This document shows positions 1 to 10,020 of a DNA stretch of 62,000 nt, piece by piece. This DNA is from Mesostigma viride (lineage: Eukaryota; Streptophyta; Mesostigmatophyceae; Mesostigmatales; Mesostigmataceae), in contig RPFO01000766.1 in the NCBI GenBank assembly GCA_009746045.1, forward strand, positions 1 to 62,000, in the 5' to 3' direction. Both the position numbers and the translations under genes were made by a program. The notes under the pieces are model-generated. The model was not told the DNA's origin. It did not search any database and saw nothing but the letters and a program-made list of their open reading frames with translations. The number at the start of each line of letters is the position of its first letter. Position 1 is the first letter of the stretch.

Positions 1-109
1 GGTCAGGGTTCGAATCCTCACTGAGGCAGTTCCGGCGCATTTAGTGGTGCGTGCTCAGCGCCTAGGCGGATGTCTCGGGCTCTTCGTCCCCCCTCCATGA
101 GGCCAGGTT
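1..109 (+). repeat. tRNA-like segment next to palindrome, truncated by window edge
   Basis: This is a second copy of the 128-bp segment found at 2306-2433. It starts inside the segment and carries the sequence GGTTCGAATCC, which resembles a tRNA T-loop or Pol III B box, followed by a 3'-acceptor-like CTGAGGCA. The T-stem pairs only partly and no 5' half of a tRNA is visible, so it is a tRNA-derived or tRNA-like fragment and not a tRNA gene. It runs directly into the palindrome at 110-319. Confidence 0.45.
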
Positions 110-319
110 TTAGTTACGTTAAATAGTGACGGAACCTTTTGCCGCCTGAGGCAAATCGGTCCGTAACACTATTTTGCCCGGAATAACCACTTCCGAGCAC
201 CCAAGTTAATTCGGCCGAATTAACTTGGGTGCTCGGAAGTGGTTATTCCGGGCAAAATAGTGTTACGGACCGATTTGCCTCAGGCGGCAAAAGGTTCCGT
301 CACTATTTAACGTAACTAA
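110..319. mobile_element. 210-bp near-perfect palindrome (foldback/MITE-like), copy A
   Basis: The sequence begins TTAGTTACGTTAAATAGTGACGG and ends with its reverse complement CCGTCACTATTTAACGTAACTAA. The two arms of about 105 bp are almost exact inverted copies meeting at a GGCC centre with no loop. The same element occurs at 2096-2305 and 2434-2644. It has no coding capacity. The form fits a foldback or MITE-type element; the transposase family is unknown. Confidence 0.75.
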
Positions 320-2095
320 GTTTTCTGCATGTTCCCATCAGCTGCTATCTACAGTGCCGTAAGCGGAACCGCCCACACTCCCTTATAGGAACCCACCTCG
401 GCTGGATAGCAATGAAACTTACTCGCCCACCTTCCCGGCAAGAAGCATTGCGCAAATAAAGTGGGAGTTTTTACTGGTCGTTCCGTCGGATCCGGAAGTC
501 CCCAGTTCAAACCCGCGCAGGGGCTAGCGGTCCTAAGTTTTCTGCATGTTCCCATCAGCTGCTATCTACAGTGCCGTAAGCGGAACCGCCCACACTCCCT
601 TATAGGAACCCACCTCGGCTGGATAGCAATGAAAACTTACTCGCCCACCTTCCCGGCAAGAAGCATTGCGCAAATAAAGTGGGAGACTGTTTTTACTGGT
701 CGTTCCGTCGGATCCGGAAGTCCCCAGTTCAAACCCGCGCAGGGGCTAGCGGTCCTAAGTTTCTGCATGTTCCCATCAGCTGCTATCTACAGTGCCGTAA
801 GCGGAACCGCCCACACTCCCTTATAGGAACCCACCTCGGCTGGATAGCAATGAAAACTTACTCGCCCACCTTCCCGGCAAGAAGCATTGCGCAAATAAAG
901 TGGGAGACTGTTTTTACTGGTCGTTCCGTCGGATCCGGAAGTCCCCAGTTCAAACCCGCGCAGGGGCTAGCGGTCCTAAGTTTTCTGCATGTTCCCATCA
1001 GCTGCTATCTACAGTGCGTAAGCGGAACCGCCCACACTCCCTTATAGGAACCCACCTCGGCTGGATAGCAATGAAAACTTACTCGCCCATGCACCTTCCC
1101 GGCAAGAAGCATTGCGCAAATAAAGTGGGAGTTTTTACTGGTCGTTCCGTCGGATCCGGAAGTCCCCAGTTCAAACCCGCGCAGGGGCTAGCGGTCCTAA
1201 GTTTTCTGCATGTTCCCATCAGCTGCTATCTACAGTGCCGTAAGCGGAACCGCCCACACTCCCTTATAGGAACCCACCTCGGCTGGATAGCAATGAAAAC
1301 TTACTCGCCCACCTTCCCGGCAAGAAGCATTGCGCAAATAAAGTGGGAGACTGTTTTTACTGGTCGTTCCGTCGGATCCGGAAGTCCCCAGTTCAAACCC
1401 GCGCAGGGGCTAGCGGTCCTAAGTTTTCTGCATGTTCCCATCAGCTGCTATCTACAGTGCCGTAAGCGGAACCGCCCACACTCCCTTATAGGAACCCACC
1501 TCGGCTGGATAGCAATGAAAACTTACTCGCCCACCTTCCCGGCAAGAAGCATTGCGCAAATAAAGTGGAGTTTTTACTGGTCGTTCCATCGGATCCGGAA
1601 GTCCCCAGTTCAAACCCGCGCAGGGGCTAGCGGTCCTAAGTTTCCGAAAACTTAGCAGAGTCTGCATGTTCCCATCAGCTGCTATCTACAGTGCCGTAAG
1701 CGGAACCGCCCACACTCCCTTATAGGAACCCACCTCGGCTGGATAGCAATGAAAACTTACTGGCCCACCTTCCCGGCAAGAAGCATTGCGCAAATAAAGT
1801 GGGAGACTGTTTTTACTGGTCGTTCCGTCGGATCCGGAAGTCCCCAGTTCAAACCCGCGCAGGGGCTAGCATTCCTAAGTTTTCTGCATGTTCCATCAGC
1901 TGCTATCTACAGTGCCGTAAGCGGAACCGCCCACACTCCCTTATAGGAACCCACCTCGGCTGGATAGCAATGAAAACTTACTCGCCCACCTTCCCGGCAA
2001 GAAGCATTGCGCAAATAAAGTGGGATTTTTACTGGTCGTTCCGTCGGATCCGGAAGTCCCCAGTTCAAACCCGCGCAGGGGCTAGCGGTCCTAAG
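320..2095. repeat. 218/222-bp satellite array, block 1 (about 8 units)
   Basis: Tandem units of 218 or 222 bp. Each contains a TTCTGCATGTTCCCATCAGC segment, a GGATAGCAATGAAAA segment, AATAAAGTGGGAG, and the imperfect palindrome TTCCGTCGGATCCGGAA. Variants differ by small indels: ACTG after GTGGGAG, ATGC in CCCACC, and an inserted CCGAAAACTTAGCAGAG. The 222-bp length is a multiple of three, so long conceptual ORFs run through the array, but they are by-products of the repeat and not genes. Confidence 0.95.
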
Positions 2096-2305
2096 TTAGT
2101 TACGTTAAATAGTGACGGAACCTTTTGCCGCCTGAGGCAAATCGGTCCGTAACACTATTTTGCCCGGAATAACCACTTCCGAGCACCCAAGTTAATTCGG
2201 CCGAATTAACTTGGGTGCTCGGAAGTGGTTATTCCGGGCAAAATAGTGTTACGGACCGATTTGCCTCAGGCGGCAAAAGGTTCCGGCACTATTTAACGTA
2301 ACTAA
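2096..2305. mobile_element. Palindromic foldback element, copy B
   Basis: Same 210-bp palindrome as copy A, here entering the satellite after GGTCCTAAG. Only one arm base differs visibly (CCGGCACT in place of CCGTCACT). With copy C it brackets the tRNA-like segment 2306-2433. Confidence 0.75.
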
Positions 2306-2433
2306 AACCTGTGCACCTTGGAGGTCAGGGGTTCGAATCCTCACTGAGGCAGTTCCGGCGCATTTAGTGGTGCGTGCTCAGCGGCCTAGGCGGATGTCTC
2401 GGGCTCTTCGTCCCCCCTCCATGAGGCCAGGTT
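2306..2433 (+). repeat. tRNA-like segment between two palindromes
   Basis: This 128-bp segment starts AACCTG and ends CAGGTT, an inverted pair that extends the symmetry of the flanking palindromes. It contains GGAGGTCAGGGGTTCGAATC and then CCTCACTGAGGCA, which looks like the variable loop, T arm and acceptor 3' strand of a tRNA. Four of five T-stem pairs form. No matching 5' half is present. A Pol III B-box role is possible but unproven. Confidence 0.4.
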
Positions 2434-2644
2434 TTAGTTACGTTAAATAGTGACGGAACCTTTTTGCCGCCTGAGGCAAATCGGTCCGTAACACTATTTT
2501 GCCCGGAATAACCACTTCCGAGCACCCAAGTTAATTCGGCCGAATTAACTTGGGTGCTCGGAAGTGGTTATTCCGGGCAAAATAGTGTTACGGACCGATT
2601 TGCCTCAGGCGGCAAAAGGTTCCGTCACTATTTAACGTAACTAA
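2434..2644. mobile_element. Palindromic foldback element, copy C
   Basis: 211-bp copy of the palindrome, one T longer than copy A in the first arm. Its right flank is GTTTTCTGCATG, the point where the satellite unit resumes. B, the tRNA-like segment and C therefore appear as one 549-bp composite insertion within a satellite unit, with TAAG at both junctions. Confidence 0.75.
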
Positions 2645-5600
2645 GTTTTCTGCATGTTCCCATCAGCTGCTATCTACAGTGCCGTAAGCGGAACCGCCCA
2701 CACTCCCTTATAGGAACCACCTCGGCTGGATAGCAATGAAAACTTACTCGCCCACCTTCCGGCAAGAAGCATTGCGCAAATAAAGTGGGAGTTTTTACTG
2801 GTCGTTCCGTCGGATCCGGAAGTCCCCAGTTCAAACCCGCGCAGGGGCTAGCGGTCCTAAGTTTTCTGCATGTTCCCATCAGCTGCTATCTACAGTGCCG
2901 TAAGCGGAACCGCCCACACTCCCTTATAGGAACCCACCTCGGCTGGATAGCAATGAAAACTTACTCGCCCACCTTCCCGGCAAGAAGCATTGCGCAAATA
3001 AAGTGGCAGACTGTTTTTACTGGTCGTTCCGTCGGATCCGGAAGTCCCCAGTTCAAACCCGCGCAGGGCTAGCGGTCCTAAGTTTTCTGCATGTTCCCAT
3101 CAGCTGCTATCTACAGTGCCGTAAGCGGAACCGCCCACACTCCCTTATAGGAACCCACCTCGGCTGGATAGCAATGAAAACTTACTCGCCCACCTTCCCG
3201 GCAAGAAGCATTGCGCAAATAAAGTGGGAGACTGTTTTTACTGGTCGTTCCGTCGGATCCGGAAGTCCCCAGTTCAAACCCGCGCAGGGGCTAGCGGTCC
3301 TAAGTTTTCTGCATGTTCCCATCAGCTGCTATCTACAGTGCCGTAAGCGGAACCGCCCACACTCCCTTATAGGAACCCACCTCGGCTGGATAGCAATGAA
3401 AACTTACTCGCCCACCTTCCCGGCAAGAAGCATTGCGCAAATAAAGTGGGAGACTGTTTTTACTGGTCGTTCCGTCGGATCCGGAAGTCCCCAGTTCAAA
3501 CCCGCGCAGGGGCTAGCGGTCCTAAGTTTTCTGCATGTTCCCATCAGCTGCTATCTACAGTGCCGTAAGCGGAACCGCCCACACTCCCTTATAGGAACCC
3601 ACCTCGGCTGGATAGCAATGAAAACTTACTCGCCCACCTTCCCGGCAAGAAGCATTGCGCAAATAAAGTGGGAGACTGTTTTTACTGGTCGTTCCGTCGG
3701 ATCCGGAAGTCCCCAGTTCAAACCCGCGCAGGGGCTAGCGGTCCTAAGTTTTCTGCATGTTCCCATCAGCTGCTATCTACAGTGCCGTAAGCGGAACCGC
3801 CCACACTCCCTTATAGGAACCCACCTCGGCTGGATAGCAATGAAAACTTACTCGCCCACCTTCCCGGCAAGAAGCATTGCGCAAATAAAGTGGGAGTTTT
3901 TACTGGTCGTTCCATCGGATCCGGAAGTCCCCAGTTCAAACCGCGCAGGGGCTAGCGGTCCTAAGTTTTCTGCATGTTCCCATCAGCTGCTATCTACAGT
4001 GCCGTAAGCGGAACCGCCCACACTCCCTTATAGGAACCCACCTCGGCGGGATAGCAATGAAAACTTACTCGCCCACCTTCCCGGCAAGAAGCATTGCGCA
4101 AATAAAGTGGGAGTTTTTACTGGTCGTTCCGTCGGATCCGGAAGTCCCCAGTTCAAACCCGCGCAGGGGCTAGCGGTCCTAAGTTTTCTGCATGTTCCCA
4201 TCAGCTGCTATCTACAGTGCCGTAAGCGGAACCGCCCACACTCCCTTATAGGAACCCACCTCGGCTGGATAGCAATGAAAACTTACTCGCCCATGCACCT
4301 TCCCGGCAAGAAGCATTGCGCAAATAAAGTGGGAGTTTTTACTGGTCGTTCCGTCGGATCCGGAAGTCCCCAGTTCAAACCCGCGCAGGGGCTAGCGGTC
4401 CTAAGTTTTCTGCATGTTCCCATCAGCTGCTATCTACAGTGCCGTAAGCGGAACCGCCCACACTCCCTTATAGGAACCCACCTCGGCTGGATAGCAATGA
4501 AAACTTACTCGCCCACCTTCCCGGCAAGAAGCATTGCGCAAATAAAGTGGGAGACTGTTTTTACTGGTCGTTCCGTCGGATCCGGAAGTCCCCAGTTCAA
4601 ACCCGCGCAGGGGCTAGCGGTCCTAAGTTTTCTGCATGTTCCCATCAGCTGCTATCTACAGTGCCGTAAGCGGAACCGCCCACACTCCCTTATAGGAACC
4701 CACCTCGGCTGGATAGCAATGAAAACTTACTCGCCCACCTTCCCGGCAAGAAGCATTGCGCAAATAAAGTGGGAGTTTTTACTGGTCGTTCCATCGGATC
4801 CGGAAGTCCCCAGTTCAAACCCGCGCAGGGGCTAGCGGTCCTAAGTTTTCCGAAAACTTAGCAGAGTCTGCATGTTCCCATCAGCTGCTATCTACAGTGC
4901 CGTAAGCGGAACCGCCCACACTCCCTTATAGGAACCCACCTCGGCTGGATAGCAATGAAAACTTACTCGCCCACCTTCCCGGCAAGAAGCATTGCGCAAA
5001 TAAAGTGGGAGTTTTTACTGGTCGTTCCGTCGGATCCGGAAGTCCCCAGTTCAAACCCGCGCAGGGGCTAGCGGTCCTAAGTTTTCTGCATGTTCCCATC
5101 AGCTGCTATCTACAGTGCCGTAAGCGGAACCGCCCACACTCCCTTATAGGAACCCACCTCGGCTGGATAGCAATGAAAACTTACTCGCCCATGCACCTTC
5201 CCGGCAAGAAGCATTGCGCAAATAAAGTGGGAGTTTTTACTGGTCGTTCCGTCGGATCCGGAAGTCCCCAGTTCAAACCCGCGCAGGGGCTAGCGGTCCT
5301 AAGTTTTCTGCATGTTCCCATCAGCTGCTATCTACAGTGCCGTAAGCGGAACCGCCCACACTCCCTTATAGGAACCCACCTCGGCTGGATAGCAATGAAA
5401 ACTTACTCGCCCACCTTCCCGGCAAGAAGCATTGCGCAAATAAAGTGGGAGACTGTTTTACTGGTCGTTCCGTCGGATCCGGAAGTCCCCAGTTCAAACC
5501 CGCGCAGGGGCTAGCGGTCCTAAGTTTTCTGCATGTTCCCATCAGCTGCTATCTACAGTGCCGTAAGCGGAACCGCCCACACTCCCTTATAGGAACCCAC

Positions 5601-7142
5601 CTCGGCTGGATAGCAATGAAAACTTACTCGCCCACCTTCCCGGCAAGAAGCATTGCGCAAATAAAGTGGGAGTTTTTACTGGTCGTTCCGTCGGATCCGG
5701 AAGTCCCCAGTTCAAACCCGCGCAGGGGCTAGCGGTCCTAAGTTTTCTGCATGTTCCCATCAGCTGCTATCTACAGTGCCGTAAGCGGAACCGCCCACAC
5801 TCCCTTATAGGAACCCACCTCGGCTGGATAGCAATGAAAACTTACTCGCCCACCTTCCCGGCAAGAAGCATTGCGCAAATAAAGTGGCAGACTGTTTTTA
5901 CTGGTCGTTCCGTCGGATCCGGAAGTCCCCAGTTCAAACCCGCGCAGGGGCTAGCGGTCCTAAGTTTTCTGCATGTTCCCATCAGCTGCTATCTACAGTG
6001 CCGTAAGCGGAACCGCCCACACTCCCTTATAGGAACCCACCTCGGCTGGATAGCAATGAAAACTTACTCGCCCACCTTCCCGGCAAGAAGCATTGCGCAA
6101 ATAAAGTGGGAGACTGTTTTTACTGGTCGTTCCGTCGGATCCGGAAGTCCCCAGTTCAAACCCGCGCAGGGGCTAGCGGTCCTAAGTTTTCTGCATGTTC
6201 CCATCAGCTGCTATCTACAGTGCCGTAAGCGGAACCGCCCACACTCCCTTATAGGAACCCACCTCGGCTGGATAGCAATGAAAACTTACTCGCCCACCTT
6301 CCCGGCAAGAAGCATTGCGCAAATAAAGTGGGAGTTTTACTGGTCGTTCCATCGGATCCGGAAGTCCCCAGTTCAAACCCGCGCAGGGGCTAGCGGTCCT
6401 AAGTTTTCTGCATGTTCCCATCAGCTGCTATCTACAGTGCCGTAAGCGGAACCGCCCACACTCCCTTATAGGAACCCACCTCGGCTGGATAGCAATGAAA
6501 ACTTACTCGCCCACCTTCCCGGCAAGAAGCATTGCGCAAATAAAGTGGGAGTTTTTACTGGTCGTTCCGTCGGATCCGGAAGTCCCCAGTTCAAACCCGC
6601 GCAGGGGCTAGCGGTCCTAAGTTTTCTGCATGTTCCCATCAGCTGCTATCTACAGTGCCGTAAGCGGAACCGCCCACACTCCCTTATAGGAACCCACCTC
6701 GGCTGGATAGCAATGAAAACTTACTCGCCCATGCACCTTCCCGGCAAGAAGCATTGCGCAAATAAAGTGGGAGTTTTTACTGGTCGTTCCGTCGGATCCG
6801 GAAGTCCCCAGTTCAAACCCGCGCAGGGGCTAGGTCCTAAGTTTTCTGCATGTTCCCATCAGCTGCTATCTACAGTGCCGTAAGCGGAACCGCCCACACT
6901 CCCTTATAGGAACCCACCTCGGCTGGATAGCAATGAAAACTTACTCGCCCACCTTCCCGGCAAGAAGCATTGCGCAAATAAAGTGGGAGACTGTTTTTAC
7001 TGGTCGTTCCGTCGGATCCGGAAGTCCCCAGTTCAAACCCGCGCAGGGGCTAGCGGTCCTAAGTTTTCTGCATGTTCCCATCAGCTGCTATCTACAGTGC
7101 CGTAAGCGGAACCGCCCACACTCCCTTATAGGAACCCACCTC
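2645..7142. repeat. 218/222-bp satellite array, block 2 (about 20 units)
   Basis: Continuation of the satellite. Variant units follow in a repeated order: a short GTGGGAGTTTTT unit, a CCCATGCACC unit, a GTGGGAGACTG unit, then a unit with CCATCGG. This is a higher-order repeat of about four units. The series at 4107-4835 gives the same conceptual translation as the one at 15768-16496 across the retrotransposon. The array stops at the retrotransposon target site ACCTC (7138-7142). Confidence 0.95.
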
Positions 7143-7521
7143 AGTTAGTCTAAGTCTCCCGCCTGTAGCCTAAGTGGACACGTGCCAGCACCGCCGGCGC
7201 CCAATTGGGTACTGGGACGGTGCTGGACTAGAACAGTCGTGGCATGGACACGTGGCTGTACTCAGTATGTGATGAGCCGGTACCTCAGTACCGGGACTGT
7301 AGTTGTCATGTTAGGACTGACTAGATCAGGTTGTAACTGATAGGTTAGTCCGTCCAGGATCAGTAAGTTAGTTTAACTTACGCAAAGTCTGGCCAGCCAT
7401 CGTTGACGGCTGGCCAGCAGTATATGTGCCACATTATCCTAATGCCAAGGTGTCTCGTCGTTCACGCACACACACGCCATTTGGCAGTGCCCAAGCATTC
7501 CAAGCTTTGTGTTGCATAACT
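7143..7521 (+). repeat. 5' LTR (379 bp)
   Basis: Begins AGTTAGTCTAAGTCTCCCG and ends TGTGTTGCATAACT, so its ends form a short inverted repeat AGTTA/TAACT. It carries an internal hairpin, CTGGCCAGCC...GGCTGGCCAG, near 7391-7420. It matches the 3' LTR throughout as read. The sequence after it, TGCATTAAAAACTCC, has no TGG-type match to a tRNA 3' end, so the primer site may use an internal tRNA segment as copia does; this is not resolved. Confidence 0.9.
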
Positions 7522-7614
7522 TGCATTAAAAACTCCAAAAACATACACACAACGACGACGTGCGAGCGTCAGTTCGCAAACAACCCATTCCATTTTTTAC
7601 CTCCATTTTTGAAA

Positions 7615-10020
7615 ATGTCTCCCAAACAACAAGGGCAAGGCTCCAATGCGACCAAGGAGCCGGTCCAGCTCCGACGTCTTCATCGTCGGGGACGTCCGAC
7701 TCGGAGCTTGCCGCCCAGGCAGAGATTGAGCGGGCGGCGAGGAGCTTCAATCAGTCTATGGAGGCTGACCCGACGACGTCGGAACGTCTTCATCGGGCCA
7801 CTTGTCCGATGGTTCGTACAGCAGCGTGGTGCTGCGAGTGCCCCTGTATCCGCAGGGGAGGGGATCCACGCCTGTGGTCAACAGGCCGAGGGGTCCTCCT
7901 TACGCCCCGACAGCTGCAGCGGCGGGGGGGACCTTCGGCACCTCCTGCAGAGGAGGAGTCCATGGAGCTGTATGGGCTCCAGCCTGGTTCCTCAGCCGAG
8001 GAGCAGGACGACGCACGCTCGCGACAGGTGGCCGCAGACGAAGGCTCCAGGGCGATGGCTGAGCGCGAGGAGCGGGAGCTTCGGCGCGCGGACACGCACG
8101 CACGTGCTCGCGCCCAGCAGAGGGCGGATGCTGAGAACGTGCGCCGGGCGTTGTTTCGCAGCGAGTGGCTTCTGGCGAGGAGCAGTTTGAGGTGATGCGT
8201 CGGGGGGACCTTGCATGTTTTAAAAGTCTGCGTCGGTCTCGTGAGCCGAAGGTACACCTAGGTGTGCATCAGGAGTCGGAGTTCTCTTTGACAGGTCCGT
8301 CGGGGGCATCTGCTGAGGACGAGATCCTCATGACCCCGGCAATGTGGCGCGGGAGCGTGAAGCGCAGAAGCGCATGGAGACGTTCAGCCGACAAGCAGCG
8401 TCGGCAGGCGCGGAGGGCCGCGGCAGAGGCCAAGAAGGAGCGCGAGCAGGCGGAGCGGGAGAGGCAAATCGCGCTGGCGGAGCGCATCAAGCTCAAAATG
8501 TCGATCACCCAGGTGCGCCGGGACCGGATGGTCCGCGAACTCAGGGTATGGAAAAAGGCGCAGGCGATGAAGCTGCAGCATGGCTGAGATGGAGGCGCCT
8601 GGCAGGCCGGAGGCGCAGGAACGTTACAGACGCTCGCTGGCACGGTGGGAAGCCAATGTGGGAAGGATGGAGAGCGCATCCTGAAGCAGCGACGACGCAT
8701 GCTCAAGCATGCACGTAAGACAGCGGTGAGGGGACCGCTTGGTGAAGCGGTGAGAGTCGAGTTTGGCCTTGGGCCGGATGAGGATGTTTCTGCAAGCCAA
8801 ATGTTTTATTATTTGTCGCAGCCTAAGAAGACCATCACCAACCGTGATGGCACTGCCGCACGCACGCGTGTTTACAGGCAGCCTGGTGAAGCCGGACCGT
8901 CTAACCTGTCCAACAGGGAGGACCTCATTGATCAGCTTCAGCTGGCGCAAGCCATGCTGGAAGCAGATACCCCGCTGTCTCCAGGCGAGCAGGCGACGTT
9001 GGCCGACACGGTGGCCAGGCTAGTGGCATCGCTGAAGCCGGCCAAGCGAAGGGCGCAGGCAGAGGCATGCGCACCCCAGCCAAAGCGGAGGAGGGACGAG
9101 GGGGCGGATGACGGGGAGGGGGGGGAACCAGGGCGGGGCAGGACACGGCACGCAGGAGTCTGCACCAACACGGCACGAGGGCGGGGAGCGGCAGCAGCAG
9201 CAGCAGCGACAGCAACAGCAGCAGCAGCAGCAACCGCCAACTGCAGGAACGACAACAACCTCCAACATGGCCTTGACTAGGCCCAGGTTTGATCCAAAAA
9301 AGAAAGAGGACAAGCTAGTGTTTCCGGGTTTGCCAGAGGGCCATACCCAGGACGAAGCTAGGGAGTGGTTGTTTAAGTTGTCACATGCATATGCTAGCGA
9401 CAATGTCCGTGATTGGTTTGCCTCTCTACGTGCGTCCACACCCATCCATCAATCTGCCAAGCCTATCCAGCAGTTGGTACAATTGTACCAAAAGCGTGCC
9501 AGCAGCGGGGTAGACGTGGCAGAAAATGTGTTGTGGGCGCAGTTCATGGTTGATCTTAGGGCACTTGTTACCACGGGGGAGCACTTAGAAGTGCTTAAGG
9601 GCTTCCAGTGGATAGAGGCCTATAAGGTCAATAAGCGTGACTATGTGAGTGACAACAAAAAATATGTCATGTACATAGAGGGAGATGAGGAGCTGAAGAA
9701 GCTCAATGCCAAGTACCTAGTACACCTATGGCTACAAAAGGCAGAACTGGACCCCACCACCCTGTCAGTAATCCTGGCAGGTCTGAAGGATAAGTGGGAG
9801 GACTTCAGGAAGGCAATGGCCTATGTGCAGCAATGCCTAGAGCCGTTTGCTGCTGCAGCCAAGGAGGGAAAGGTGAAGCAGGTAAAGGGGGAGGAAGCCT
9901 CAGGTACGGGGCTCTCCAAGAAGCAGATGCAGTCGCTGGTAGCCCAGGTAAAGGCGGTAATGGGGGGGATAAAAACAAAAACAACAAAAGTGGGGGAGGT
10001 GGAAACAAGGGGGGGGAAAG
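7615..10020 (+). pseudogene. gag: gag polyprotein region, frame-disrupted
   Basis: Gag begins at the ATG at 7615 (MSPKQQGQGS) or close by. Protein-like sequence then passes through several frames. One is a charged alpha-helical stretch around 8165-8587, rich in Arg, Glu and Ala. Another, at 8645-9110, is a segment containing VRVEFGLGPDEDV. A Gln-rich tract and a capsid-like block ending in VAQVKAVMG run from 9108 to about 9965. Frame changes coincide with G runs at 7924-7930, 9118-9125, 9962-9968 and 10009-10016. The last two split the Gly/Lys/Asn-rich nucleocapsid linker, whose pieces GGDKNKNNKSGGGG and KNNNNKNRKQSGG sit in different frames. This is either real decay or homopolymer length errors in the assembly. 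Confidence 0.7.

Noticed and set aside
690-760. tRNA gene within each satellite unit (TTCCG-loop-CGGAA hairpin followed by GTTCAAACC)
   Set aside because: The supposed T-stem (CCCAG/CCCGC) cannot pair and no acceptor stem forms. The hairpin is only an imperfect palindrome around a GGATCC.
461-7148. Long ORFs (up to 334 codons) through the satellite, including a recurring VFTGRSVGSGSPQ protein repeat
   Set aside because: The 222-bp unit is a multiple of three and lacks stops in one frame, so ORFs follow from the repeat. Units of 218 bp break the frame at once, and no domain or codon signal is seen.
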